Source: Calothrix sp. HK-06
Lineage (GTDB): Bacteria; Cyanobacteriota; Cyanobacteriia; Cyanobacteriales; Nostocaceae
Reading direction: 5' to 3'
Assembly (NCBI RefSeq): GCF_001904745.1
Contig: NZ_MRCD01000002.1
Coordinates: 13,938-77,937, forward strand
Length of the DNA: 64,000 nt
Part shown: in pieces, positions 44,253 through 53,749 of the stretch
Layout of the letters: each line of letters begins with the position of its first letter
Numbering within the stretch: position 1 is the stretch's first letter
The notes under the pieces: model-generated
Database searches by the model: none
Told to the model about the DNA's origin: nothing
Seen by the model: only the letters and a program-made list of their open reading frames with translations
Program-made: the position numbers and the translations under genes

Positions 44253-45890
44253 ATGACTGTAAATCTAAAATCTTTTGAGAACGCGATTACAGCAACAACT
44301 CAAAATACTTCTACTCAAGATAGCACGAGCTATACTCCAACTAACCACCGTCGCATTCTCTGCGTTTTTCCGAAGTATAGCCGTTCGTTCGGTACTTTTC
44401 ATCATGCTTATGCATTGATGGGAAAGGTACGCGCGTTTATGCCTCCACAAGGTATATTAGTTGTCGCTTCATATTTACCCAAACAATGGGAAGTTAGGTT
44501 TGTTGATGAAAATGTCAAACCTGCAACACGTAAAGATTATAAATGGGCAGACGTTGTAATTGTCAGTGGTATGCATATCCAACGCGCGCAAATCAATCAA
44601 ATTAACGAACTCGCACATCGCGAAGGTAAAATTACTATTGTTGGTGGGCCTTCCGTATCAGGGTGTCCTGAGTATTACCCTGATTTTGATATTTTGAGTT
44701 TGGGTGAATTGGGTGATGCAACAGACCGCTTGATTCAATATCTTGATAATAATGGCAGGCGCCCATCCCAGCAACTACGCTTTGAAACAAAAGAACGTTT
44801 ACCTTTAACTGAGTTTCCCACCCCAGCGTATCATTTACTCAACCTCGACCAATATTTTATCGCCAATATTCAGTATTCTAGTGGTTGTCCGTATCATTGT
44901 GAGTTTTGCGATATACCAGAACTGTACGGTAATAATCCACGCATGAAAACTCCTGAACAGGTGATAAATGAGCTTGATACCATGCTCAGATATGGCAACA
45001 TTGGAGCGGTATATTTTGTCGATGATAATTTTGTGGGTAATCGTCGAGCAGCGATGGAATTATTGCCGCATTTAATTGAGTGGCAAAAACGCAATGGGTA
45101 TCCTATTCAATTTGCCTGTGAAGCTACGTTGAATTTGGCACAAAGTCCGAAATTACTCGAAATGATGCGCGAAGCATATTTTTGTACTATATTTTGTGGT
45201 ATTGAAACTCCTGAAACTAACGCACTGCAAGCGATTTCTAAAACGCAAAACTTGAGTATACCAATTCTTGAAGGCGTAAAAATCCTAAATAGTTACGGTA
45301 TGGAAGTTGTTTCGGGTATTATTATGGGACTCGATACCGATACAGAAGACACATGCGCGCGTATTCTTGAGTTCATTCAGTTGTCTAACATTCCATTATT
45401 AACGATAAATCTACTTCATGCTTTACCACGCACACCATTATGGCGCCGACTCGAACAAGAAGGAAGGCTTGTGTTTGACGAAACCCGTGATTCTAACATT
45501 GAGTTTTTGATGCCATACGAACAAGTTACCCAAATGTGGCGCCAGTGTGTAACAACTGCCTACGAACCCGAATTTCTTTACCAGCGGTTTGCCTACAACA
45601 TAGAAAATACTTACCCTAATCGTATAAAAGTACCCAACAGTGCCGCGCGGGTTTCACGAGCTAACATCATCAAAGGCTTAACCTACCTAACTAATATCTT
45701 AGTAAAAGTAGGTGTACTTGGAAACTACCGTAAAACATTTTGGAAAATGGCAAAAAAAGCCTTTTCCGAAGGTAATATTGAAAGTCTAATTCACGTGGGT
45801 TTAGTAGGACACCACCTAATCAAATTCGCAGCAGAATGCGACAAAGGTCAAGAAACAGCCTCATTCTACTCCCAAAAACTGCCCCGCTAG
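44253..45890 (+). CDS. B12-binding radical SAM protein, hopanoid-methylase (HpnP) type
   Basis: A 545-residue enzyme. The N-terminal part (about 45-165) is a cobalamin-binding domain (MHIQRAQINQI, IVGGPSVSGCPEYYPDFD). The radical SAM core has CPYHCEFC (Cx3Cx2C, about residues 213-220), which binds a [4Fe-4S] cluster, followed by VYFVDDNFVGN and GIETPETNALQAI. The C-terminal part matches the extension of the HpnP-like group. HpnP itself methylates hopanoids at C-2. The cluster's hpnIJK genes favour hopanoid methylation, but B12 radical SAM methylases also act on phosphonates, so substrate is open. It is the first gene of ten on this strand. Confidence 0.8.
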   Translation: MTVNLKSFENAITATTQNTSTQDSTSYTPTNHRRILCVFPKYSRSFGTFHHAYALMGKVRAFMPPQGILVVASYLPKQWEVRFVDENVKPATRKDYKWADVVIVSGMHIQRAQINQINELAHREGKITIVGGPSVSGCPEYYPDFDILSLGELGDATDRLIQYLDNNGRRPSQQLRFETKERLPLTEFPTPAYHLLNLDQYFIANIQYSSGCPYHCEFCDIPELYGNNPRMKTPEQVINELDTMLRYGNIGAVYFVDDNFVGNRRAAMELLPHLIEWQKRNGYPIQFACEATLNLAQSPKLLEMMREAYFCTIFCGIETPETNALQAISKTQNLSIPILEGVKILNSYGMEVVSGIIMGLDTDTEDTCARILEFIQLSNIPLLTINLLHALPRTPLWRRLEQEGRLVFDETRDSNIEFLMPYEQVTQMWRQCVTTAYEPEFLYQRFAYNIENTYPNRIKVPNSAARVSRANIIKGLTYLTNILVKVGVLGNYRKTFWKMAKKAFSEGNIESLIHVGLVGHHLIKFAAECDKGQETASFYSQKLPR

Positions 45891-45920
45891 TATAAGCGCT
45901 TCAGCGCTTCCATAAAACCC

Positions 45921-46520
45921 ATGACAACCAAAACTTGGGACGCTCAAATCGCCAACTGGCTAGTTCGTCCTCTTACCAACACAAACATCACACCCAACCA
46001 CCTCACCACAGTACGATTAATCACAGGTTTAACTTCATCATTCCTGCTAGCTATCGATATAAAATTCGCAAATTTCGGCGCATTTATATTCGCACTATCT
46101 AACTTTTTAGACCATACCGATGGAGAACTAGCACGAATAAGTGGTAAAATTAGTAAATGGGGTCATAATTATGACCTTGCCTGCGACGCTATAATTCACA
46201 TTCTTGTTTTCGTAGGTATTGGAATAGGACTAAGAAACAGTCAACTCGGTTATTTGTCTATACTCATGGGTCTTATATCTGGTATTGCAGTAGCTTGTAT
46301 TTTCCATTTACGTAACGAAATGGAACAGCAACTTGGTAAAGATGCGACTCGTCAGCCAAACTTTGCTGGTTTTGATATTGAAGATATTCTGTACTTATTC
46401 CCTGTCGTAACACTACTTAATCAATTAGATACATTGTTAATTGCTGCAACAATTGGTGCCCCTATTTTTGCTATAGGAGTATTTTGGCAATATCGAATGG
46501 TAAGTAAAACAAATATATAG
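45921..46520 (+). CDS. CDP-alcohol phosphatidyltransferase
   Basis: A 199-residue integral membrane enzyme with about five hydrophobic segments. The family motif D-x2-D-G-x2-A-R-x8-G-x3-D-x3-D is complete: DHTDGELARISGKISKWGHN then YDLACD (about residues 63-89). Such enzymes move a phospho group from a CDP- or CMP-activated donor onto an alcohol. Placed between phosphonate genes, it could transfer CMP-activated 2-aminoethylphosphonate onto a lipid hydroxyl (inference). It starts 30 bp after the radical SAM gene and ends 4 bp before the oxygenase gene. Confidence 0.9.
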   Translation: MTTKTWDAQIANWLVRPLTNTNITPNHLTTVRLITGLTSSFLLAIDIKFANFGAFIFALSNFLDHTDGELARISGKISKWGHNYDLACDAIIHILVFVGIGIGLRNSQLGYLSILMGLISGIAVACIFHLRNEMEQQLGKDATRQPNFAGFDIEDILYLFPVVTLLNQLDTLLIAATIGAPIFAIGVFWQYRMVSKTNI

Positions 46521-46524
46521 TTTA

Positions 46525-47208
46525 ATGATTGATTTTCACACTCTTCTTATAAGTAAAATCAAAGAAGATTTTCAATCTCAAAATGAGTTTGTAGTAATAG
46601 AAAATTTTCTTTCTGAATCTGCTCTAAATATATTTATCAATGTTTTCCCTTTACTTGAAACTTCAATTAATCGGAATTATATTCCCGGTTATAAAAAAGG
46701 AGGTAGTGTTAGTAAATATAGCCTTGATAGCTTGGCGCCTGTCTTTGGAGAGTTTTACCAATCACCTGTATTATTCGACTTTCTCAATAATATCACTGAA
46801 GAAAAATTAATAGTCTGTCCTGATTCTGACCCTCATAGTTATGCTTTGTACTACTATACCGAACCAGGCGACCATATTCAGTATCATTATGACACTTCTT
46901 ACTATCAAGGTAAACGTTATACAGCACTTTTAGGGCTGGTTGACACTTCAAGTAGCAAGCTAGAATATCGACTATATGGTGAAACTAATATCCAATCACT
47001 TAAAATTAAACCAGGTACACTAGTTTTATTTAATGGTGATAAACTATACCATCGCGTTACCCCCTTGGGTAGAAATGAGCAAAGAATAGTTTTGACTTTG
47101 GAGTATCTTACAGATGCGCGTATGGGTTCATTTAAGAGATTTGTCTCGAATATGAAGGATGCGATTGCTTACTTTGGGTTTGGGCAAGTTTTTGGTCGTA
47201 ACAGGTGA
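46525..47208 (+). CDS. 2-oxoglutarate/Fe(II)-dependent oxygenase
   Basis: A 227-residue protein with a likely double-stranded beta-helix fold. The iron-binding HxD is in YHYDTSYY (about 121-123), the distal His in LYHRVTPLG (about 176), and the 2-oxoglutarate-binding Arg in NEQRIVLTLEY (about 185). All are correctly spaced. The substrate is unknown; hydroxylation of an aminoethylphosphonate carbon or of a lipid chain would both fit the locus. It follows the phosphatidyltransferase by 4 bp. Confidence 0.8.
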   Translation: MIDFHTLLISKIKEDFQSQNEFVVIENFLSESALNIFINVFPLLETSINRNYIPGYKKGGSVSKYSLDSLAPVFGEFYQSPVLFDFLNNITEEKLIVCPDSDPHSYALYYYTEPGDHIQYHYDTSYYQGKRYTALLGLVDTSSSKLEYRLYGETNIQSLKIKPGTLVLFNGDKLYHRVTPLGRNEQRIVLTLEYLTDARMGSFKRFVSNMKDAIAYFGFGQVFGRNR

Positions 47209-47334
47209 TTAGAATTATTATTGTTAGATTAAATAAAAGTTAAGAAAATATGTAATAGTTCTAAATGGTACATGATTGATTTTAAAATTTTGTAATAACG
47301 TAAAAAAATTACCTGCGTTTAAATAACCAATCCA

Positions 47335-48087
47335 ATGAAGTGTATTATTTTAGCTGCGGGTTTAGGTCGGCGCCTAGGGCAAGATTTGCCTAAATGTTTG
47401 CTGAAATTCAATGGTAAAACTTTACTTGAAAGACATATTGATAATTTACTTGCAGGGGGAATTGATGAAATTTTAATAGTAGTGGGTTATAAAGCGCAAG
47501 CAATTCATGATGAAATTAAAGTTTTAGGCGCCGAAACTCAGGTTAAAACTGTTTATAATCGTGATTATGAACAAGGTAGCATTTTAAGCCTTTGGCACGC
47601 GCGCGAATATCTTAGTTGTGGTCAAGATATACTTTTGATGGATGCGGATGTGATGTATCATCCTCATATTCTTAAACGACTTATCAAAAGTGATGTATCT
47701 AACTGTTTTCTTTTAGACCGCAATTTTGAAATGGGGGAAGAACCTGTTAAATTATGCGTCCGTGAGAATGTTTTGGTTGAGTTTCGTAAGCAGCTTGAGG
47801 CAAATTTTACTTATGATTTTGCGGGTGAATCTGTTGGGTTTTTCAAATTTAATGGTGAAGCGGCGCATCATCTCAGTCTTAAGATAGAAGAATATATAAA
47901 AACACAAAGACATACTGAACCCTACGAAGAAGCAATTCGAGATTTATTGTTACAATCTCCTAAATTGTTTGGATATGAAGATATTACAGGTTTAGCTTGG
48001 CTAGAAATTGATTTTCCCCAAGATATTCAGCGAGCAAAATTGCAAATACTACCAAAGATAGGAGAATTGCAAAACAAATTAGCGTAA
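47335..48087 (+). CDS. Nucleotidyltransferase (NTP transferase family)
   Basis: A 250-residue sugar-nucleotidyltransferase-like enzyme. The nucleotide loop is IILAAGLGRRLG (residues 4-15), followed by PKCLLKFNGKTLLERHIDN and VVGYKAQAI, and an Asp-rich metal site in LLMDADVMYHP. In phosphonate pathways such enzymes activate the phosphonate as a CMP ester for transfer by CDP-alcohol enzymes. A second nucleotidyltransferase is fused to PEP mutase next door, so one activates the phosphonate and the other may act on a different substrate. Specificity cannot be read from the sequence. It lies 34 bp upstream of pepM. Confidence 0.85.
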   Translation: MKCIILAAGLGRRLGQDLPKCLLKFNGKTLLERHIDNLLAGGIDEILIVVGYKAQAIHDEIKVLGAETQVKTVYNRDYEQGSILSLWHAREYLSCGQDILLMDADVMYHPHILKRLIKSDVSNCFLLDRNFEMGEEPVKLCVRENVLVEFRKQLEANFTYDFAGESVGFFKFNGEAAHHLSLKIEEYIKTQRHTEPYEEAIRDLLLQSPKLFGYEDITGLAWLEIDFPQDIQRAKLQILPKIGELQNKLA

Positions 48088-48121
48088 AAATTTTTCTTAA
48101 TTTCTATAAGTAACCTAGATA

Positions 48122-49777
48122 ATGAATCAAATGTTACCAGTAACATATATAGCTTCTAGACCTAGTAAATGTACTGCTTTGCGTGTGCTACTTGAGTCTT
48201 CGCAACTTGAATTCATCATGGAAGCGCATAATGGTATTAGTGCGCGAATTGTTGAAGAAGCTGGCTTTAAAGGAATTTGGGCATCGGGATTAGCGGTATC
48301 TGCACAATATGGCGTTCGCGATAATAATGAAGCAAGTTGGAGTCAAATAGTAGACATGCTTGAGTTTATGTCTGACGTAACAAAAGTTCCTATTTTGCTG
48401 GATGGTGATACGGGGTACGGTAACTTTAATAATATGCGGCGCCTGGTACGTAAACTCGAACAGCGAGGTATTGCGGGGGTGTGTATCGAAGATAAATTAT
48501 TTCCCAAATCGAATAGCTTTATTAATGGTGAACGTCAACCTTTAGCTGATGTTGAAGAGTTTTGCGGCAAAATTAAAGCTGGTAAAGACAGTCAACTGGA
48601 TGACGACTTTTGTATTGTCGCGCGTGTTGAAGCATTAATTGCAGGGTGGGATTTGTCGGAAGCTTTGCGACGTGCTGAAGCTTATCGAATAGCAGGTGCC
48701 GATGCGATTGTCATTCACAGTAAATCATCGCGTCCTGATGAAATATTAGCTTTTGCTAAAGAATGGGCTGGTCGCGCTCCTTTGGTTATCATTCCCACTA
48801 AATATTACAGCACCCCCACCGAAGTTTTTCGTACAGCAGGAATTAGCTTAATTATCTGGGCAAACCATATGATTCGCGCGGCTATAGCGAGTATGGAAAC
48901 AATTGCTCGTGAGGTTCAAGTTAGCGAAACCTTGGTAAATATTGAAGAACATATTGCCCCTATTAAAGAAATATTCCGTCTTCAAGGCGCCGATGAACTT
49001 GCGGAGGCAGAAAAACGCTACTTTAATAATGGACAGCAACATACTAATGCAATAGTATTAGCAGCTACGCGCGGTGATGAATTGCACGGTTTAACACTCG
49101 ATAGACCAAAAGTAATGTTGCCTATAGCTGGGAAAGCATTACTTAGACATGTCGTTGACAAATTTAAAAAATTACAGATAAATGATATTTCGGTTGTTGC
49201 AGGTTACAAAGCTGAAGCCATTGATGTTCCAGGAATTAATATTATTCAGAACCATAACTATACAACTACAGGTGAATTAGGTTCTCTGGTAACAGCACAA
49301 GCTAAATTTAGTAATGACATGTTGATAGTATATGGTGACTTGCTGTTTAGAAGTTATATTTTACGAGATTTACTCGAAAGTATAGGTGAAATTGTCGCTA
49401 TTGTAGATTCAACCATGAAAAGCAAATCTACCAGTGGTTCTCCTGACTACGCTTACTGTTCACAACCGGATGATTTATCTTTGTTTGGTCAAGATGTCAA
49501 CTTATTACAGGTAGCTAAAACAAAGCAAATGCAATCGTCAAAAGCACATGGTCGCTGGATAGGTATGTTACGTTGTCATGGTCAAGGTCGTCTTTGGGTA
49601 GAAGAAGCACTTTTACAACTACAGGAACAACCTGATTTTAACAAAATGGGTTTAGCCGACTTGTGTAATTACCTAATTACAATAGGTAAACCAATTAAGG
49701 TAATTTACATTCATGGTCACTGGCTTGATATAAACTCATTAGATGACCTAGATTTAGCATTTCAGTTACAAGGCTAA
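48122..49777 (+). CDS. pepM: Phosphoenolpyruvate mutase fused to a nucleotidyltransferase
   Basis: A 551-residue bifunctional protein. The N-terminal part (about 1-300) is PEP mutase, which makes the C-P bond of phosphonopyruvate. It carries [17 protein letters not shown] and the diagnostic E-D-K-x-F-P-K-x-N-S motif as [10 protein letters not shown] (residues 123-132). The C-terminal part (about 308-551) is a nucleotidyltransferase with [29 protein letters not shown] and [10 protein letters not shown], and a metal site in YGDLLF. Such fusions are known in phosphonate clusters and suggest cytidylyl activation of a phosphonate. Its stop is followed by a strong AAAGGAG site. Confidence 0.93.
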   Translation: MNQMLPVTYIASRPSKCTALRVLLESSQLEFIMEAHNGISARIVEEAGFKGIWASGLAVSAQYGVRDNNEASWSQIVDMLEFMSDVTKVPILLDGDTGYGNFNNMRRLVRKLEQRGIAGVCIEDKLFPKSNSFINGERQPLADVEEFCGKIKAGKDSQLDDDFCIVARVEALIAGWDLSEALRRAEAYRIAGADAIVIHSKSSRPDEILAFAKEWAGRAPLVIIPTKYYSTPTEVFRTAGISLIIWANHMIRAAIASMETIAREVQVSETLVNIEEHIAPIKEIFRLQGADELAEAEKRYFNNGQQHTNAIVLAATRGDELHGLTLDRPKVMLPIAGKALLRHVVDKFKKLQINDISVVAGYKAEAIDVPGINIIQNHNYTTTGELGSLVTAQAKFSNDMLIVYGDLLFRSYILRDLLESIGEIVAIVDSTMKSKSTSGSPDYAYCSQPDDLSLFGQDVNLLQVAKTKQMQSSKAHGRWIGMLRCHGQGRLWVEEALLQLQEQPDFNKMGLADLCNYLITIGKPIKVIYIHGHWLDINSLDDLDLAFQLQG

Positions 49778-49791
49778 AAGGAGTATTATAA

Positions 49792-49848
49792 ATGCAAAAG
49801 TTTAATGTCATGCTGAACGAAGTGAAGCATCTCAAAAACTTTAAATAG
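49792..49848 (+). other. Short 18-codon frame after a strong ribosome site
   Basis: AAAGGAG precedes an ATG at 49792 that reads 18 codons (MQKFNVMLNEVKHLKNFK) into a dispersed repeat. The next gene, ppd, has no visible ribosome site. This looks like a translation start cut off by repeat insertion, perhaps now a leader peptide. Confidence 0.3.
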
Positions 49849-49880
49849 AAACAAGATTCTTCGCTTTGCTCAGAATGACA
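49807..49880. repeat. Dispersed inverted repeat GTCATGCTGAACG...CAGAATGAC
   Basis: Imperfect inverted repeat with arms GTCATGCTGAACGAAGTGAA and TTCGCTTTGCTCAGAATGAC. Fragments of the same repeat occur near 38585-38640 and 56530-56570. Located between pepM and ppd. Confidence 0.75.
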
Positions 49881-49911
49881 ATTTATATTACAATTTAAAA
49901 CTAAAATTTAA

Positions 49912-51063
49912 ATGATTGAAGCTGAAGAGTTTGTTGAAGCTGCCCGTAAATTGGGTTTTGAGTGGTACGCTGGTGTACCTTGCTCTTTTCTGACACCTTT
50001 TATCAACTATGTTATTAATGACGAAAAGTTAACTTATATTTCTTCAGCGAATGAGGGTGATGCACTTGCTACAGCTGCAGGAATGGTTATAGGTGGCAAG
50101 CGTGCTGTAGTAATGATGCAAAATTCTGGTTTAGGAAATGCTGTTAGTCCTATTACTTCGCTTGCTTATATCTTTAAAATTCCAGTGTTGATTATTTGCA
50201 CTTTGCGTGGAGATGCTGAATTTAAAGATGAACCGCAACATGAACTGATGGGACGGATTACTGGTAAGCTTTTGGACACAATGGAGGTGCCTTGGGAATT
50301 TTTTCCTCATGACGCTGCTGATATTTTACCTGTTTTGGCACGTGCAGATAATTACATGCGAACCGAACATCGTCCTTATGCGTTAGTTATGAGAAAGGGA
50401 ACAGTGGCGCCGAATGCGTTAAAAGATAAAGTAAATACTACAATAGAAACTGAAAAACTAGTATTTATTAATACAGATATTAAAAATAAGATTAGTTCTC
50501 GTAATCAAGCGCTAGAAGCAATTGTCAGATTAACTAACCCTAAAGAGACAGTAATAATTGCTACTACTGGGTATACAGGAAGAGAATTGTTTGCTTGTTT
50601 TGACCGCGCGAATCATTTTTATATGGTAGGTTCAATGGGGTGTGCGTCATCATTGGGATTGGGTTTATCGTTAGCGCGTCCAGATTTAAAAGTTGTAGTT
50701 ATTGATGGAGATGGAGCGGCTTTGATGCGGATGGGTAATTTTGCAACAATTGGGGCTTATGGTGGTGCAAATTTTATTCATATTCTTTTGGATAATGAAG
50801 TTCATGACTCAACAGGCGCCCAAGCGACTGTATCAGCAGGGGTGTCTTTTGCTAAAATTGCCGACTCTTGTGGTTACAGTGCTGTTTTTGCAGGTAATGA
50901 CGTTGCGCTAATTGATAAACTATTTGCTACCAGTACTCAAAATAAACCATTATTTGCCCATCTAAAAATTCGTGCTGGTACACTCGATAACCTACCGCGA
51001 CCAAATTTAACTCCAACAGATGTTTTACGGCGCCTAATGAATTATATTAATTCAAGCTTTTAA
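49912..51063 (+). CDS. ppd: Phosphonopyruvate decarboxylase
   Basis: A 383-residue TPP enzyme that converts phosphonopyruvate to phosphonoacetaldehyde, pulling the PEP mutase reaction forward. The N-terminal AGVPCSFLTPFINY and SSANEGDALATAAGM (activating Glu about residue 47) are typical of Ppd. The cofactor motif VVIDGDGAALMRMGNFATIG is near residue 264. The substrate-handling segment GVSFAKIADSCGY follows. Length is normal. The start at 49912 lacks a visible ribosome site, probably because a dispersed repeat separates it from an upstream one. Confidence 0.92.
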   Translation: MIEAEEFVEAARKLGFEWYAGVPCSFLTPFINYVINDEKLTYISSANEGDALATAAGMVIGGKRAVVMMQNSGLGNAVSPITSLAYIFKIPVLIICTLRGDAEFKDEPQHELMGRITGKLLDTMEVPWEFFPHDAADILPVLARADNYMRTEHRPYALVMRKGTVAPNALKDKVNTTIETEKLVFINTDIKNKISSRNQALEAIVRLTNPKETVIIATTGYTGRELFACFDRANHFYMVGSMGCASSLGLGLSLARPDLKVVVIDGDGAALMRMGNFATIGAYGGANFIHILLDNEVHDSTGAQATVSAGVSFAKIADSCGYSAVFAGNDVALIDKLFATSTQNKPLFAHLKIRAGTLDNLPRPNLTPTDVLRRLMNYINSSF

Positions 51064-51071
51064 TTTTCAAT

Positions 51072-52148
51072 ATGATTTTACTCAACCCTGGCCCAGTAAA
51101 TTTAAGCGAGCGAGTTCGTCAAGCGCTTCTGCAAAAAGATTTATGTCATCGCGAAATTGAATTTTCTCAGCTTCAAAGCCGCATTCGTAATCAACTTCTA
51201 CAAGTCTATAACCTAACGTCAAAATATTGGGCGCCAATTTTACTTACTGGTTCGGGAACTGCGGCAGTAGAAGCGATGCTTGCTAGTTTGGTACCGAGAA
51301 ATAGTAGGTTATTAGTAATTGAAAACGGCGTGTATGGAGAACGTATATCAAAAATAGCGCAAATCCACGGTATTGAGTTTGATATTCTTCATCATCCTTG
51401 GGGAGAACCAATTGACTTTGATTTACTAAAAAAGTTTCTTGATAGTCATTTTGAAATTACTCATCTTGTTGTCGTCCATCATGAAACTACTACAGGACGT
51501 TTAAATAATTTAGCAGAACTAGCTCAAGTTTGCCACGATAGAAATATTAAAATTTTAGTCGATGCTGTTAGTAGCTTTGGTGCAGAAGAAATAAATTTTC
51601 AAGGTTGGGGAATTACAGCTTGTGCGGCAACTGCTAATAAGTGCTTACATGGTGTTCCTGGTACAGCTTTTGTAGTTTGCCAGCGCGCAGCATTACCAAG
51701 TTCCGAAATTGTACCACGCACTTTATATTTAGATTTGGCTACTTACTGCCGTTATCAAGACGAAGGCGCCACACCTTTTACTCAATCACCTCAAATATTT
51801 TACGCTTTAACCGAAGCATTACAAGAACTTGAAGACTCTGGTGGTTGGCGCGCTCGTCATGCAAACTACGCTCAACTTGCTATTCGTGTGCGCGATGGAC
51901 TTGTGTCTATAGGTATTTCGCCTTTGCTACCCCAAGAACATTCATCTGTAGTTCTTAATGCATATCATTTACCGAATAACTTTACCTACAAAGCATTTCA
52001 CGACTCATTAAAATCGCAGGGCTTCATTATATATGCAGGACAAGGTAATTTTGCCAAGTCTATTTTTCGAGTTTCCACAATGGGCGAAATTAGCCTTACA
52101 GATATGGAACGCTTTCTTGAGGTTGTGAAACAAATAATTGCTACCTAA
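51072..52148 (+). CDS. phnW: 2-aminoethylphosphonate aminotransferase (class V)
   Basis: A 358-residue class V aminotransferase that makes 2-aminoethylphosphonate from phosphonoacetaldehyde. N-terminal MILLNPGPVNLSERVRQAL and LCHREIEFSQLQ, VHHETTTGRLN, and the PLP-binding Lys in ATANKCLHGVPG (about residue 190) fit the AEP transaminase group. In this direction it is biosynthetic, since pepM and ppd precede it; no phosphonate degradation genes are seen. It starts 8 bp after ppd. The amino donor cannot be told. Confidence 0.88.
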   Translation: MILLNPGPVNLSERVRQALLQKDLCHREIEFSQLQSRIRNQLLQVYNLTSKYWAPILLTGSGTAAVEAMLASLVPRNSRLLVIENGVYGERISKIAQIHGIEFDILHHPWGEPIDFDLLKKFLDSHFEITHLVVVHHETTTGRLNNLAELAQVCHDRNIKILVDAVSSFGAEEINFQGWGITACAATANKCLHGVPGTAFVVCQRAALPSSEIVPRTLYLDLATYCRYQDEGATPFTQSPQIFYALTEALQELEDSGGWRARHANYAQLAIRVRDGLVSIGISPLLPQEHSSVVLNAYHLPNNFTYKAFHDSLKSQGFIIYAGQGNFAKSIFRVSTMGEISLTDMERFLEVVKQIIAT

Positions 52149-52253
52149 ATATCAAAAATCCTAAATTTTACTTAAATTTATTGCCTCTGTCTTAAAAAAG
52201 CTACAAAATTCTATCAAGTTTAGATTTTGGGAATCTGAGTCAAAATAAGATTT

Positions 52254-53714
52254 ATGATAAAAACTTTACTACTTAGTCCTCCTTCGTTTGATGGGTTCGA
52301 TGGCGGCGCCGGGTCTCGTTATCAAGCCAAGCGTGAGATTACTTCCTTTTGGTACCCTACATGGTTAGCACAGCCAGCAGCTATGATACCGGGTAGTAAA
52401 CTTGTAGATGCTCCTCCTCACGGGCAAACAGTTGAAGATATTCTTAAAATTGCTGCTGACTATGAATTGGTAATAATGCATACCAGTACACCTTCATTGG
52501 TAAACGATGCCAAGTGCGCGCAAGCAATTAAAGACAAAAACCCAGGCGCCAAAGTTGGATTTGTTGGCGCCCATGTTGCAGTATTACCGCAGCAAACATT
52601 AGAAGAACACTCAGTAATTGACTTTGTTTGTCGCAACGAATTTGATTACACCTGTAAAGAATTAGCACAAGGTAAAGCTTGGGATGAAATTCTTGGTCTC
52701 AGCTATCGCGATAAATTAGATAATATTAAACACAACGAAGACCGCCCATTAATTCACGATTGGGATGCAATGCCCAGTGTTTTACCCGTTTACGCTCGCG
52801 ATTTAGATATAACAAAATATTTTATTGGTTATTTACAGCATCCGTATGTTTCTTTCTATACCGGACGTGGTTGTCCAGCAAAATGTACTTTTTGTCTATG
52901 GCCGCAAACGATAGGTGGTCATTTGTACAGAACCAAAAGTCCCGAAGCGGTAGGTCGCGATATGGAAGAAGCTAAAGCTATCTTTGGGGATAAAGTGCGC
53001 GAGTACATGTTTGATGATGATACGTTTACCATTGACAAACACCGTGCCATAGCTATTAGCGAACATATGAAGCGTCTTAACTTGACTTGGAGTTGTAACG
53101 CACGTGCAAATTTGGACTATGATACTTTAAAAACTTTGCGTGATAATGGCTTGCGTTTGCTACTCGTTGGGTTTGAGTCAGGAAACCAAGATATTCTTAA
53201 CAACATCAAAAAAGGTGTGAAGCTCGAAGTCGCGCGTCAGTTCATGAAAAACTGTCATGATTTAGGTATTACAGTTCACGGTACTTTTATTATTGGCTTA
53301 CCGATTGAAACCAAGCAAACAGTAGAAGAAACAATTCGTTTTGCTTGTGAACTTAGTCCTCATACTATCCAAGTATCTATTGCGGCGCCGTATCCGGGTA
53401 CAGAATTGTACGAACAGGCAAAAACTAACGGTTGGTTTACAAATCAAGCTTTAGTCGCAGAGTCAGGAATTCAAACTTCTACTTTACAATATGCAACGCT
53501 TTCGAGCGCTGAAATTGAGGATGCCGTTGAAAGAATGTATCGTCAGTTTTATTTTCGTCCCAAAGCAATTATACCAATCGTGCGCGAAATGCTCACTGAC
53601 CGTCAAATGATGGTGCGGCGCCTGCGCGAAGGTGTTGAATTTTTCTCTTATTTAAGAGAAAGACATCAAAAAGCCGCTGAACATGCAGCAACCCATCAAG
53701 TTGTTGTTAGCTAG
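52254..53714 (+). CDS. hpnJ: Hopanoid-associated radical SAM protein HpnJ
   Basis: A 486-residue B12-binding-type radical SAM enzyme. In hopanoid producers HpnJ converts the sugar of glucosaminyl bacteriohopanetetrol to the cyclitol ether. The N-terminus (TLLLSPPSFDGFDGGAGSRY), SFWYPTWLAQPAAMI, the cluster motif GRGCPAKCTFCLWPQ (Cx3Cx2C, about 206-213) and FDDDTFTIDK are characteristic. It is followed by hpnK and hpnI. No squalene-hopene cyclase or HpnG/HpnH gene lies in the window, so the hopanoid core must be made from genes elsewhere, if it is made. Confidence 0.9.
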   Translation: MIKTLLLSPPSFDGFDGGAGSRYQAKREITSFWYPTWLAQPAAMIPGSKLVDAPPHGQTVEDILKIAADYELVIMHTSTPSLVNDAKCAQAIKDKNPGAKVGFVGAHVAVLPQQTLEEHSVIDFVCRNEFDYTCKELAQGKAWDEILGLSYRDKLDNIKHNEDRPLIHDWDAMPSVLPVYARDLDITKYFIGYLQHPYVSFYTGRGCPAKCTFCLWPQTIGGHLYRTKSPEAVGRDMEEAKAIFGDKVREYMFDDDTFTIDKHRAIAISEHMKRLNLTWSCNARANLDYDTLKTLRDNGLRLLLVGFESGNQDILNNIKKGVKLEVARQFMKNCHDLGITVHGTFIIGLPIETKQTVEETIRFACELSPHTIQVSIAAPYPGTELYEQAKTNGWFTNQALVAESGIQTSTLQYATLSSAEIEDAVERMYRQFYFRPKAIIPIVREMLTDRQMMVRRLREGVEFFSYLRERHQKAAEHAATHQVVVS

Positions 53715-53749
53715 ACACTATATCTTGTGAGATGGGCACGTAATTATAT

